Shown here: one piece after another, positions 1 to 9,665 of the stretch
Layout of the letters: every line of letters begins with the position of its first letter
How positions within the stretch are numbered: the first letter of the stretch is position 1
Program-made: the position numbers and the translations under genes
Notes under the pieces: model-generated
The model's input: only the letters and a program-made list of their open reading frames with translations
Told to the model about the DNA's origin: nothing
Databases searched by the model: none
Source of the DNA: Actinobacteria bacterium IMCC26256
GTDB lineage: Bacteria > Actinomycetota > Acidimicrobiia > IMCC26256
Direction of reading: 5' to 3'
Assembly: GCA_001023575.1 (NCBI GenBank)
Contig: CP011489.1
Coordinates: 496,001 to 560,000 of the forward strand
Length of the DNA stretch: 64,000 nucleotides

Positions 1-1
1 G

Positions 2-715
2 CGCTGCCCGCGGCGCTACGAGTATGGATATGTCATGCGCCTTCCCCAGGATCGCCTTGTGCCGGCTGCGTGGAGATATGGAAGCGTCGTGCATGCAGCG
101 CTTGAGGCCGCATATAAGAAGGTGTTGCGCGGGATGCCGTTAGCCCAGACAAAATCCGTAGCTCTTGACGCTCTAAGCGCCGCGTGGGTATCGGAAGATA
201 TGCCCGATGACGCAGAGTGGATTTCACGCGCTGAGCAGGTTGTTGCAGACGCTATCGAGAAGGACCCAATTGGAGTCGCTGAGATTCTTGGGGTCGAGCA
301 GTACTTCAAGTCTTCAATGAACGCAGGGCTCGAGTTTGGGGGCTTCGCTGATTTGGTACTGCGACTTGACGAACGCACAGTTGAGATTGTCGACCACAAG
401 GTCACGAGCCATGCGAGTACTCCAGAAGATCTGCAGATGAATGCACAGCTCAATCTCTATGGCTTCTTTGCACTTGAGAAATACTCTTGGGCGGATCGCG
501 TCGTGGTGACTCATCATTATCCGCCACTTAGATCAACGGTGAGTGCAGAGCTATTACCCGAGAAGATGAATGAAGTAGTTGCATCGTTGGTTGGTCTTGC
601 ACGCCAAGCGGAGGCGGATACCGAGTTCGTGCCCTGCCCTGGCGAGTACTGCTCGAGCTGTCCATGGGCCGATAGATGTGATGCGGCACCCGAGTCTGCG
701 AGGAGTGCGAAATGA
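2..715 (+). CDS. PD-(D/E)XK nuclease with Fe-S cysteines, RecB/Cas4-like (5' partial)
   Basis: The open frame runs in from the window edge, so the true start is upstream. The visible part begins with a CPRRY box, then GSVVHAALEAAY, a central GGFADLV followed by VEIVDHKV (the D...D-x-K nuclease core), and ends with CPGEYCSSCPWADRC. One early Cys plus three late Cys is the arrangement of the 4Fe-4S staple in Cas4/AddB-type nucleases. Such proteins resect or process DNA ends. The stop overlaps the rmuC start as ATGA, so the two genes are translationally coupled and probably act together in DNA repair. No cas genes are nearby, so a CRISPR role is unlikely. The family call is firm; the exact role is inference. 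Confidence 0.85.
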   Translation, partial: RCPRRYEYGYVMRLPQDRLVPAAWRYGSVVHAALEAAYKKVLRGMPLAQTKSVALDALSAAWVSEDMPDDAEWISRAEQVVADAIEKDPIGVAEILGVEQYFKSSMNAGLEFGGFADLVLRLDERTVEIVDHKVTSHASTPEDLQMNAQLNLYGFFALEKYSWADRVVVTHHYPPLRSTVSAELLPEKMNEVVASLVGLARQAEADTEFVPCPGEYCSSCPWADRCDAAPESARSAK

Positions 716-1920
716 TTGTTATTGCTTTAGTAGTTGGTTTGGTTATCGGTGGACTTGGCGTATACGCATGGCAATCAAGAGTGCACTCGAATTTAGAGGC
801 GAAACTGGCGCGCGCAGAGAGTGGGTCTATGACACAGACACAGGTTCTGGAGAGTTTGAAAGCAGCTTCTGCTGCCGCGATGGAGACAAGTAGCAGTGTC
901 ATCGTCGGCTTAGCAGACTCCAAGATGAAGGAGTCTGCTGCGACCGTAGAAGGATTAGTAAAGCCGGTGGCTGTTCAACTCAAGGCAATGCAAGAGCGTC
1001 TTGAAGCAGTTGAGCGCGAGCGAGTGGCAGACTCAAGTTCTGTTAAGACTCTTGTAGATGAGCTGAAGACGACAACGATGAACTTGTTAAGTGAAACGCA
1101 TTCGCTCTCGAGCTCGATGAGGGACTCGCGTTCACGGGGGCGTTGGGGAGAACAACAGCTCGAGCGGATTGTTGAGTTAGCTGGAATGCTCGAACACTGC
1201 GACTACGACACTCAAGTTCATATACCCGGGACTGAGGGCGCATCTCGCCCCGACATGATTGTCCGCCTCCCACAGGATCGACTTATTGTGATTGATGCGA
1301 AAGCGCCCTTGACGGCTTACCTAGATGGTTTAACAAATGCAGCCACTCCAGAGGCTGAAAGTGCAGCATTGCAGGCTCATTCCAAGGCGATGTCAGGGCA
1401 CGTAAACGAATTGGCGAAGAAGAACTATGCGGATCAAGTCAAGAATGCAATTGACTTTGTAGTGATGTTCATTCCCGGTGATGCATTTTTGGCGGCTGCG
1501 ATGCGTACTAACCCAGATCTGTTTGAACAAGCAGCAGCTAAGGGGGTCGTGATCACGACGCCGTCGACTTTGCTAGCGCTCCTGAAAGCAATCTCATTCG
1601 GTTGGCGCCAAACGGCACTTGCCGAGCATGCGCATGAGATCGAAAAGCTAGGAAGCGAGTTACTCAAGCGACTTGGGGTATTTGCAGAACACTTCAATTC
1701 GGTGGGCGAGTCGCTGGGCAAATCTGTTCAATCGTGGAACAAGGCCGTAGGTTCGATTGAGGTGAGCTTCTTGCCCTCGGCGAGGAGGATGAAGGATCTC
1801 GGTGTACGCAGTGAGAAAACTCTCCCCTCATTTTTGACACTTGAATCGCCTCGCCAAGTGACCGCACCCGAACTAGTTGCCCAGACTGATACCGACGGTC
1901 TCGAGGAAATAGGAGATTGA
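712..1920 (+). CDS. rmuC: DNA recombination protein RmuC
   Basis: This 402-residue protein has an N-terminal membrane anchor (about residues 2-20), a coiled-coil stretch to about 135, then the RmuC domain with RGRWGE (142-147), PDMIVRLP (180-187) and VIDAKAPL (193-200). The D...D-x-K pattern fits the PD-(D/E)XK-like fold proposed for RmuC. VVMFIPGDAFLAAAM further on is also typical. RmuC limits inversion at short inverted repeats and is thought to act in DNA end processing. It overlaps the upstream nuclease by four bases, so the pair forms an operon. A short gap separates it from the convergent HNH gene. Confidence 0.93.
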   Translation: MIVIALVVGLVIGGLGVYAWQSRVHSNLEAKLARAESGSMTQTQVLESLKAASAAAMETSSSVIVGLADSKMKESAATVEGLVKPVAVQLKAMQERLEAVERERVADSSSVKTLVDELKTTTMNLLSETHSLSSSMRDSRSRGRWGEQQLERIVELAGMLEHCDYDTQVHIPGTEGASRPDMIVRLPQDRLIVIDAKAPLTAYLDGLTNAATPEAESAALQAHSKAMSGHVNELAKKNYADQVKNAIDFVVMFIPGDAFLAAAMRTNPDLFEQAAAKGVVITTPSTLLALLKAISFGWRQTALAEHAHEIEKLGSELLKRLGVFAEHFNSVGESLGKSVQSWNKAVGSIEVSFLPSARRMKDLGVRSEKTLPSFLTLESPRQVTAPELVAQTDTDGLEEIGD

Positions 1921-1932
1921 TCTCCCTAATTC

Positions 1933-2823
1933 CTAGCCGGCTACGCGCTCAGGTGCTCTGAATACTTGGTCTCGGTGCCAGGCGGAGTGCTCGTCGGCGA
2001 TACGTGGTTGGCCGAGTTGAGGTGCACGAACCTCTTGACCGTTGAGGTCTCCAACGAAACGCTTTGAAGCCTCTGTGGCGCCTCGGAAATGCCCGGAGAC
2101 TGCGATGCGGTTCTCCTCGTTTACGGTCATCACGCCACGATCGAAGAGTTTGTGATGCAGAGAGCAGAGGCAGACGCCGTTCGCCACGTCATCTGGCCCC
2201 TCGTACGCCCACCAGCGAATATGTGCAGCCTCGAGCCCGACCGCCACACGTTCGAGTAGTCCGTCGAACCCGCAGAACGCGCACGTCTCTTCATACGCGT
2301 AGAGCACACGCTTGCGAAACATGGGGTCGCGTCTTCGGCGCAACTCTGCGACTCTCTCGAGGGTAACCACTACATCGTTAAGCGAGAGGCCCACCGCCGA
2401 GAGGATGTCTTCGTGGAGAGTCTCGGGGAACTCTCGATCGAGCAGCAGGCGTGCAATGTTGGCAATAAGACTCGGGGATTCAAGAAGCGCTGCTTCAAAC
2501 TCCGGAGTGAATTGACCTACTGCTCCATTACGAAGCGCCGCTACAGACTCACTCGGTTCTTCTCCGTCACGCATCTCAACGACCCAGAGACCATCAGATT
2601 GAAGTCGGTAGAACGGGTACTGCGGTTTTGGGTCACGCCCTGCATCAATCAGAAGCTCGCCGAGTGGTTTCTCGGCCTCTGAGAAAGCAACCTTGGACGA
2701 ACGCTCGCGTTGCAGGCGTCCGAGTGCGTAGAGGATCAGTAGAGGTTTATGCGGCGCGCGCTCACCGCCGCCTCGGTGCTGGTTGATCCTTGCTACGCGC
2801 TCAAGCCATGCGTTGTCATCCAC
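1933..2823 (-). CDS. HNH restriction endonuclease of the phosphorothioated-DNA-binding (type IV) family
   Basis: The 296-residue protein starts at GTG 2823. Its N-terminal half carries HKPLLILYALGRL (25-37) and PKPQYPFYRLQSDGLWVV (65-82), the hallmark blocks of the sulfur-binding domain found in ScoMcrA/SprMcrA-type enzymes. The C-terminal half is an HNH nuclease: CAFC (181-184), LEAAHIRWW around His201, and NGVCLCSLHHKLFDRG around His223-His224. Enzymes of this family cut foreign DNA carrying phosphorothioate (Dnd) backbone modification. No dnd genes occur in the window, which fits a type IV role where the host itself lacks the modification. The family is recognised by motif; substrate specificity is inference. 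Confidence 0.77.
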   Translation of the reverse strand: MDDNAWLERVARINQHRGGGERAPHKPLLILYALGRLQRERSSKVAFSEAEKPLGELLIDAGRDPKPQYPFYRLQSDGLWVVEMRDGEEPSESVAALRNGAVGQFTPEFEAALLESPSLIANIARLLLDREFPETLHEDILSAVGLSLNDVVVTLERVAELRRRRDPMFRKRVLYAYEETCAFCGFDGLLERVAVGLEAAHIRWWAYEGPDDVANGVCLCSLHHKLFDRGVMTVNEENRIAVSGHFRGATEASKRFVGDLNGQEVRAPQLGQPRIADEHSAWHRDQVFRAPERVAG

Positions 2824-2880
2824 CTGCGTGAGGCTAGAGCCGCACGCAAGTGGATGCTGTGAATCCGCAGGATTAGTGCC

Positions 2881-3846
2881 TCAGTCGAGGGTGTCGCTGG
2901 GTACGAGTGTGGATCTCCGCTCGAGGATTGAGGCGTCATCTATGCCGTAGACATCGAAGAGAGTGCTCGCCACTAACGCGGCGATCTCTGAGGTCGCGGG
3001 ATTCTCGGTGAAGTCGGCCGTCGCAAGCAGCACGTCTCCTTCGAGACTCGACTCGGTCCAACCGATGCGATCAAGGACCGCCCTTGTACCGACATCAAGG
3101 GTAAGTTCGTGGCCGGAGTCATTGGTCATAAGAACAATTCCCCGAGTGTCGCCCTCGAGCGCAATCCAAGAGCCACTTGGTGTCTCAAAGGCCGCGTAGC
3201 TGTGCTCGTCATCGAAGTCTTCGCAGAGGAAGCGGCAACAGATCCCCGCTACCTCCGTGACCAACTCGGCCCGGGTGCTTCCTTGCAATACCCATTGATC
3301 CGAACCAAACCGTTCGCCATTCTGCGATGCTTGAGTCAATGCCATTGTCGCCACATGCTCATAGAAGTGAATCTCGTCGTTGTCGCCATTTTGGCTAGTC
3401 ACTCCAAGCAGGGCGGTAGCAAGAGCGCGCAGAGTTGCAGCCGCAGCGGCGTAATCATTCTCGCTCTCTTGAACCGCATGCAAGATCGCATCAAAATCAG
3501 GTTCGCTACCAAGCTCAATTTCACGTGCGATTAATCCTGCTCGATTTGCGGCCAGCCACGAACTAAGAGCGGAAGCCTCAAGCACTGCAACAAAGGGCTG
3601 TGTATTAGGTATGGAGATCACAGGGGCCTCTGGATCGCTCGGATCTCGAAAACGTTGAATCAAGTTATCGAGTCCTTGACCGAGGAGGTGCAGGCGCGCT
3701 GACTCAACAGTTGCCTCCGCCGCTCGTCCACGAAGCGCTTCGAGTCTCGCTCTAATTACTGCGGGGCTAGGACCAGTCGTCTTAGGCGCTGCTTTCTTGC
3801 TGGTGTTTTTCTTATTGGTGCTGTTGTTCTTCTTTGAGTCTGTCAT
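2881..3846 (-). CDS. Uncharacterised 321-residue protein with Lys-rich N-terminus
   Basis: I do not recognise a named family with confidence. The first 25 residues are Lys/Asn/Thr-rich and probably disordered; residues about 30-60 are helical and charged; the rest is mixed alpha/beta with an acidic bias. The middle and C-terminal parts vaguely resemble YbjN/T3SS-chaperone-like (TY-Chap) domains of actinobacteria, which is only a weak hint. No signal peptide or membrane segment is present, so it is likely cytoplasmic. The start is supported by a strong AGGGGG ribosome-binding site. Its upstream region contains three 15-bp direct repeats with a 16-bp period, a possible operator array. Confidence 0.6.
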   Translation of the reverse strand: MTDSKKNNSTNKKNTSKKAAPKTTGPSPAVIRARLEALRGRAAEATVESARLHLLGQGLDNLIQRFRDPSDPEAPVISIPNTQPFVAVLEASALSSWLAANRAGLIAREIELGSEPDFDAILHAVQESENDYAAAAATLRALATALLGVTSQNGDNDEIHFYEHVATMALTQASQNGERFGSDQWVLQGSTRAELVTEVAGICCRFLCEDFDDEHSYAAFETPSGSWIALEGDTRGIVLMTNDSGHELTLDVGTRAVLDRIGWTESSLEGDVLLATADFTENPATSEIAALVASTLFDVYGIDDASILERRSTLVPSDTLD

Positions 3847-3862
3847 TTTCGTTCCCCCTATT

Positions 3863-3909
3863 GGTTGGTGTTGATTCGGGTTGGTCTTGATTCAGGTTGG
3901 CATTGATGC
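3863..3909. repeat. Three 15-bp direct repeats with 16-bp period upstream of the 3846 start
   Basis: The units GGTTGGTGTTGATTC (3863), GGTTGGTCTTGATTC (3879) and GGTTGGCATTGATGC (3895) repeat every 16 bases. They lie 17-63 bases upstream of the unknown gene read on the minus strand. Spacing and position suggest a regulatory protein-binding array or a slippage-derived leader; nothing here proves either. Confidence 0.6.
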
Positions 3910-4065
3910 CCGGTGCGTGTCACGTAATGCATTGTGCCTTAGGGGTGTGACAGTCAAAAGGCCGGGCTAGGTAATCAAGGCCGGTGCCGTGCTGCATCCG
4001 GGCGTTTGCCTTATGCTTTGATCCCGGAGTCGCTCGTCGAGCCTCTTGTAAATGGAGAATTTTTG

Positions 4066-5124
4066 ATGAATAGGTTTGTTGCAGCATCTGTAGTTTCGTT
4101 GAGTCTGGTCGCTGGAGTATCCGCGCCGGCTTGGGGAGCACCGGTGAATCGGCCTCAAGCTCCGATAGGGGTCGCGATAAAGGGGTCTCCTGGATGCGCT
4201 ATCAAAAACAGTGCCGTTGATCTAGCCATAGATGCGAAGATCGATGTTGCTGTGCCAAACGTCGCGCCCGAACTCTCAACGCGTTGGTACTACCGACACA
4301 TTCCTCCTCAGCCAGGTGGCATCAAACCGTTACCCCTAGTCGTCGACCTGCATGGGTATAGCGAGGGTGCAACGGTCCACCAGGGGATGAGTTCGCTCGG
4401 TAGATACGGAGACAAGAAAGGTTTCATCACAGTCACACCTCAGGGGCAAGGAGTAGTGCCGCGATGGGACACTGCGCTCAAGGGAAGCCCTGACGCTGCA
4501 TTTATCAAAGCGATGATTTCTGACGTCGAGAAGAATCTCTGTATTGATACAAATCGCGTATTTGTTGCCGGATTGTCGAACGGTGCGTTTATGTCCTCAG
4601 CCCTCGCGTTCGTGCTCTCAAAGCAGATTGCCGCGATTGCACCAGTCGCCGGCGTGCAGGCACCCAAGGGCTGCAGGCAAGAGCGAGCGGTCCCAGTCGT
4701 TGCATTTCATGGCACGGCGGATGGTTTCGTTGGATACGACGGTGGATTGGGGGAGCGTGCACGGAGTCTGCCGGCGGCCGACGGTTCAGGCAAGACGCTT
4801 GAAGAATCAGGTCAACTTCCGAAAGGCTCCGCAAAGGGCCCCAGCGTGCCCGAGACAATTCAAGCAATTGCTCGGAGGAATAGCTGCAGTCCGAAGCGCC
4901 TTACGCAGAGAGTCTCTAGTGAAGTGACACGCTTTAGTTATAAGTGTTCGAAGGGCCGCGATGTCGTGCTGTACCGCGTGACAGGTGGTGGGCATACCTG
5001 GCCAGGTAGCGCGTTTTCACAGCAGATCGAATCCGTAGTTGGTAAGACAACAATGACAATCTCCGCAAATGAAATTATGTGGCGTTTCTTTGCAGATCAC
5101 CCGTTGGTGAGTAACGCCAAATAG
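4066..5124 (+). CDS. Secreted CE1/PHB-depolymerase-like esterase (LpqC type)
   Basis: I chose ATG 4066 (352 residues) over an in-frame TTG at 4006, because a GGAG ribosome site precedes it and the protein then opens with a clean signal peptide ending near PAWGAP. The alpha/beta-hydrolase core shows VVDLHGY for the oxyanion region, GLSNGA with nucleophile Ser at about 171, HGTADG with Asp at about 219, and GGGHTWPG with His at about 310. This pattern matches the polyhydroxybutyrate depolymerase/feruloyl esterase family LpqC. It should act outside the cytoplasmic membrane on polyester or aryl-ester substrates; the substrate is not readable from sequence. Confidence 0.85.
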   Translation: MNRFVAASVVSLSLVAGVSAPAWGAPVNRPQAPIGVAIKGSPGCAIKNSAVDLAIDAKIDVAVPNVAPELSTRWYYRHIPPQPGGIKPLPLVVDLHGYSEGATVHQGMSSLGRYGDKKGFITVTPQGQGVVPRWDTALKGSPDAAFIKAMISDVEKNLCIDTNRVFVAGLSNGAFMSSALAFVLSKQIAAIAPVAGVQAPKGCRQERAVPVVAFHGTADGFVGYDGGLGERARSLPAADGSGKTLEESGQLPKGSAKGPSVPETIQAIARRNSCSPKRLTQRVSSEVTRFSYKCSKGRDVVLYRVTGGGHTWPGSAFSQQIESVVGKTTMTISANEIMWRFFADHPLVSNAK

Positions 5125-5178
5125 GCATCGGCGCAATTGCTGGAAAGCAATGCCCCGCGTTTCTCCCGCGCCATCACT

Positions 5179-5206
5179 AGGTAATAGGTACTAAGACCTA
5201 TTACCT
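5179..5206. promoter_or_regulatory. Perfect 11-bp inverted repeat between the esterase and collagen genes
   Basis: AGGTAATAGGT (5179-5189) and ACCTATTACCT (5196-5206) are exact complements with a six-base loop. No T-run follows, so it is either a rho-independent-like structure without U tract, or an operator for the collagen-like gene that starts about 107 bases downstream. A second smaller palindrome (TCCGCA/TGCGGA, 5233-5248) lies between them. Confidence 0.5.
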
Positions 5207-5312
5207 GATCATCAAAATTGTGTAGAACCATTTCCGCAATCCTGCGGATCACATTGCTCCTTTGATTCGGCATTATTTCACCTAGGAAACCCCCTTTATC
5301 TAGGAGCTATAA

Positions 5313-8300
5313 ATGTCATCAAAGCGCACAGTCGTTCTTGCAACACTTGGAACCGTCGTACTCGGAGCAGTGCCCGTCGCCGCTGGGGCGATGACGCGTT
5401 CGGAGTCTGGCTTGAAAGACAAGAATCAAAAGGTCGAGATCCTTCCCATGTCCGCGACTACATACGCGACGACAGGTTGGCTCTGCTACAACATGGTCAC
5501 CAATACGATTAGCCATGTCTCAGTTGACGCGAGTGGCTGCACCGCGGACGAAGTACCTCTTGCTATCGGCGGATACGCAGGCCCAACCGGCGCAACAGGA
5601 CTCGTAGGGCCTACCGGGCCGACCGGCGCTAAGGGTGCGACAGGACCATCGGTTACTGGCGCAACAGGTGCGACTGGAGCAGTTGGTGCGAAGGGTGCAA
5701 CCGGCCCTGCTGGACCTAAGGGAGCAACAGGCGCTCAAGGAAACACAGGTGCTGATGGTGCCAAGGGTGCAACCGGCCCTGCTGGACCTAAGGGAGCAAC
5801 AGGCGCTCAAGGAAACACAGGTGCTGATGGTGCCAAGGGTGCAACCGGCCCTGCTGGACCTAAGGGTGCGACTGGAGCGAGCGTCACGGGTGCAACTGGC
5901 GCAACCGGTGTAACAGGTGCGACAGGTGCCACTGGAGCAAAGGGTGCGACTGGAGCGAGCGTCACGGGTGCAACTGGCGCAACCGGTGTAACAGGTGCGA
6001 CAGGAGCTAATGGTTTGGCAGGTGCCAACGGAGCAGCTGGAGCTAATGGTGCGACCGGCCCTGCGGGACCCGTCGGGCCTCAGGGGCCTGCTGGTCCTAC
6101 TGGCGACCAAGGACCCCAGGGTGTTACGGGCGCAACCGGACCACAGGGTGACCCCGGAGCAATCGGCTCGACTGGTGCGCTGTGGGTAGGTGCGACCGGT
6201 GCGACTGGTGCCAACGGATCTAACGGTGTTGATGGTGTGACAGGTGCCAACGGATCGAACGGTCTCGATGGTGCGACTGGTGCGACTGGTGCCAACGGAT
6301 CTAACGGTGCTGATGGTGCTGCTGGATCGAACGGGACTAACGGTGCTGATGGTGCTGCTGGTCCTGCTGGTCCTGCTGGTCCCCAGGGTGTGACCGGAGC
6401 TACCGGTGCTGACGGCACTAACGGTATTGACGGAACCAACGGAACCAACGGAACCAACGGAACCAACGGAACCAACGGAACTAACGGTGTCGATGGTGCT
6501 GCTGGTGCTGACGGATCGAACGGTGCGAATGGCGCTGACGGTGCGAATGGCGCTGATGGTGCTGCTGGATCGAACGGGACTAACGGAACTAACGGTGCTG
6601 ATGGTGCTGCTGGTCCTGCTGGGCCTGCTGGTCCCCAGGGTGTGACCGGAGCTACCGGTGCGACTGGTGCTGACGGCACTAACGGTATTGACGGAACCAA
6701 CGGAACTAACGGTGTCGATGGTGCTGCTGGTGCTGACGGATCGAACGGTGCGAATGGCGCTGACGGTGCGAATGGCGCTGATGGTGCTGCTGGATCGAAC
6801 GGGACTAACGGAACTAACGGTGCTGATGGTGCTGCTGGTCCTGCTGGGCCTGCTGGTCCCCAGGGTGTGACCGGAGCTACCGGTGCGACTGGTGCTGACG
6901 GCACTAACGGAACCAACGGAACCAACGGAACTAACGGTGTCGATGGTGCTGCTGGTGCTGACGGATCGAACGGTGCGAATGGCGCTGACGGTGCGAATGG
7001 CGCTGATGGTGCTGCTGGATCGAACGGGACTAACGGAACTAACGGTGCTGATGGTGCTGCTGGTCCTGCTGGGCCTGCTGGTCCCCAGGGTGTGACCGGA
7101 GCTACCGGTGCGACTGGTGCTGACGGCACTAACGGTATTGACGGAACCAACGGAACTAACGGTGTCGATGGTGCTGCTGGTGCTGACGGATCGAACGGTG
7201 CGAATGGCGCTGACGGTGCGAATGGCGCTGATGGTGCTGCTGGATCGAACGGGACTAACGGAACTAACGGTGCTGATGGTGCTGCTGGTCCTGCTGGGCC
7301 TGCTGGTCCCCAGGGTGTGACCGGAGCTACCGGTGCGACTGGTGCTGATGGATCGAACGGTGCTGATGGATCGAATGGTTCTGATGGTGCGACTGGTGCC
7401 AATGGTTCTGACGGATCGAACGGCGCTGACGGTGTAACTGGTGCCAACGGTTCTGATGGATCTAACGGTTCTGATGGTGCGACTGGTGCTGAGGGTCCTG
7501 CTGGTCCTGCTGGTCCTGCTGGTCCCCAGGGTGTGACCGGAGCTACCGGTGCGACTGGTGCTGATGGATCGAATGGTGCTGACGGTGCGACTGGTGCCAA
7601 TGGTTCTGATGGATCGAACGGCGCTGACGGTGCGACTGGTGCGAACGGTGCTGATGGATCGAATGGTTCTGATGGTGCGACTGGTGCCAATGGTTCTGAT
7701 GGATCGAACGGCGCTGACGGCGCTGACGGTGTAACTGGTGCCAACGGTTCAGACGGATCTAACGGTTCTGATGGTGCGACTGGTGCTGAGGGTCCTGCTG
7801 GTCCTGCTGGTCCCCAGGGTGTGACCGGAGCTACCGGTGCGACTGGTGCTGATGGACGAACGGTGCTGATGGATCGAATGGTGCTGATGGTGCGACTGGT
7901 GCCAATGGTTCTGATGGATCGAACGGCGCTGACGGTGCTGCTGGTGTAACTGGTGCCAACGGTTCAGACGGATCTAACGGTGCTGATGGTGCGACTGGTG
8001 CTGCTGGTCCTGCTGGTCCTGCTGGTCCCCAGGGTGTGACCGGAGCTACCGGTGCAACTGGTGCTGACGGATCGAATGGTTCTGACGGTGCTGCTGGTGC
8101 GAACGGTTCTGACGGAGCGACCGGTGTGACTGGCGAGCAAGGTATTCCAGGCACGGCCACGATGACCGGAGCTACCGGTGCGACTGGTGCTGACGGTTCT
8201 AATGGATCGAACGGTGCTGATGGTGTGACTGGTGCTGACGGATCTAATGGATCGAACGGTGCGACTGGTGCCAACGGTTCAAACGGTTCAAACGGTGCTG

Positions 8301-9538
8301 ATGGTGCAACTGGTGCTGCTGGTCCTGCTGGCCCTCAGGGTGTGACCGGAGCTACCGGTGCTACTGGTGCTGACGGATCTAACGGTTCGAACGGTGCGAC
8401 TGGTGCTGATGGTGCGACTGGTGCTGCAGGGCCTGCTGGTCCCCAGGGTGTAACCGGAGCTACCGGTGCGACTGGTTCTGATGGAACTAACGGTATTGAC
8501 GGAATCAACGGATCGAATGGTGCTGACGGATCTAACGGATCTAACGGTGTCGATGGTGCCGCTGGTGCCAACGGATCGAACGGTTCGAATGGTGTCGATG
8601 GTGCGACTGGTGCGACTGGTGCGACTGGTGCGACTGGTGTAACCGGAACTAACGGAACCAATGGTGCTGCTGGTGCGACTGGTGCTGCTGGTCCTGCTGG
8701 TCCTCAGGGTGTAACCGGAGCTACCGGTGCGACTGGTGCGACTGGAACCAACGGTACCAACGGCTCGACTGGTGCTGCTGGTCCTGCTGGTCCTCAGGGT
8801 CTAACCGGAGCTACCGGTGCGACTGGTGCGACTGGAACCAACGGTACCAACGGTGCTGTAGGTGCGGCTGGGCCTGCAGGTCCCCAAGGTGTAGCCGGAG
8901 CTACCGGTGCAGGGTATGCAGGTGTAACTTCAGCGACTTCACTAACAATTGGCACTGGTTCTAAAACGTTTACGATTACTGCTGGTAGTGCCTTTGTTAC
9001 TGGTGCAAGAGTTCGAGCTGCAAACACGACAACCCCAGCAAACTATATGGAGGGTATTGTCACGGTTTCTGGGACAACCCTAACCATGACTTCTGATGCT
9101 GTTGGAGGCTCGGGAACTTTTGCCGCTTGGACATTTTCTATCGTTGGAAATGTTGGTGCAACAGGTGCAGCAGGTGTTAACGGATCAAATGGTGCTAATG
9201 GTGCCAACGGAACTAACGGCTCTACTGGTGCTACCGGTGCAACTGGGGTGGCGAGTGTTTACTCCGGTGCCACCGGGTTGACTATGACAACACCAAAGAT
9301 TGTTGCCGGGTATGTAGCAGTTGGCTCTAACGACTTTACGACCATTTCGTTAACCAATGGCTCAGCGTTCACAAGTGCGACTTCTTACTTCTGCACGGCT
9401 ACCGAAGCCAGTGCAAACAACTCAACCGCAGCAATCACGAAGGTGTCTATTTTCCGAACCAGTGGAGCTTCGTTTTCGATCAATGTTGAGAGCAACAAAA
9501 CTATAACGGGCGTCATGTACACCTGCATCGGAAACTAA
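5313..9538 (+). CDS. Secreted collagen-like (Gly-X-Y) surface protein, interrupted by a one-base frameshift
   Basis: A signal peptide (first about 26 residues) is followed by a short non-collagen region with two Cys, then over 1,000 residues of Gly-X-Y triplets rich in GAT, GSN, GAD and GPQ. Near the C-terminus a beta-rich module (about 8920-9150) resembles phage tail-fibre repeats, followed by a short collagen stretch and a final beta-rich head with two Cys. Reading from ATG 5313 (AGGAG site upstream) ends at a stop at 7947-7949, but between 7856 and 7857 a T is missing from an otherwise repeated GATGGATCGAACGGT block. Restoring it joins the reading frame to 9538, giving about 1,408 residues. 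This is either a real frameshift or a sequencing/assembly error in a repetitive tract. Confidence 0.85.
6633..7307 (+). repeat. Three near-identical 225-bp tandem units inside the collagen-like gene
   Basis: The block starting CCCCAGGGTGTGACCGGAG recurs at 6381, 6633, 6858, 7083 and 7308. The three middle intervals are exactly 225 bases and almost identical; the first is 252. Later blocks begin at 7524, 7812 and 8027. Every interval is a multiple of nine except the last one (215), which is one base short. Confidence 0.9.
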
Positions 9539-9569
9539 CTAGGGGGAATCCGGTACAGATGAATATAGG

Positions 9570-9595
9570 AATGGCGGGCCTTCGGGCTCGCCATT
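9570..9595 (+). terminator. Hairpin terminator with TTCG tetraloop after the collagen-like gene
   Basis: AATGGCGGGCC and GGCTCGCCATT form an 11-bp stem with one G-T wobble around a TTCG loop, followed by a short pyrimidine tract. It lies about 30 bases after the stop and between convergent genes, so it may serve both. Confidence 0.75.
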
Positions 9596-9665
9596 CTTCT
9601 GTCCTAAGCCTTTACTGCGGTAGCCCACAAGGCAGTCTTAACCGCTGCGGAGAATCGCTCCAGGT

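Noticed and set aside
4006-4065. N-terminal extension of the esterase from TTG 4006
   Set aside because: The extra 20 residues precede a complete signal peptide, and a GGAG site serves ATG 4066.
6080-7744. Long minus-strand ORF full of APSAP-type proline repeats
   Set aside because: It is the antisense of the Gly-X-Y tract; the regular codon repeats keep other frames open. No start signal or non-repeat domain is present.
6381-8340. CRISPR-like regular repeats
   Set aside because: The repeats keep a Gly-X-Y reading frame and have no unique spacers of constant length; no cas genes are nearby. The Cas4-like nuclease at the left edge is better explained as RecB-type with RmuC.
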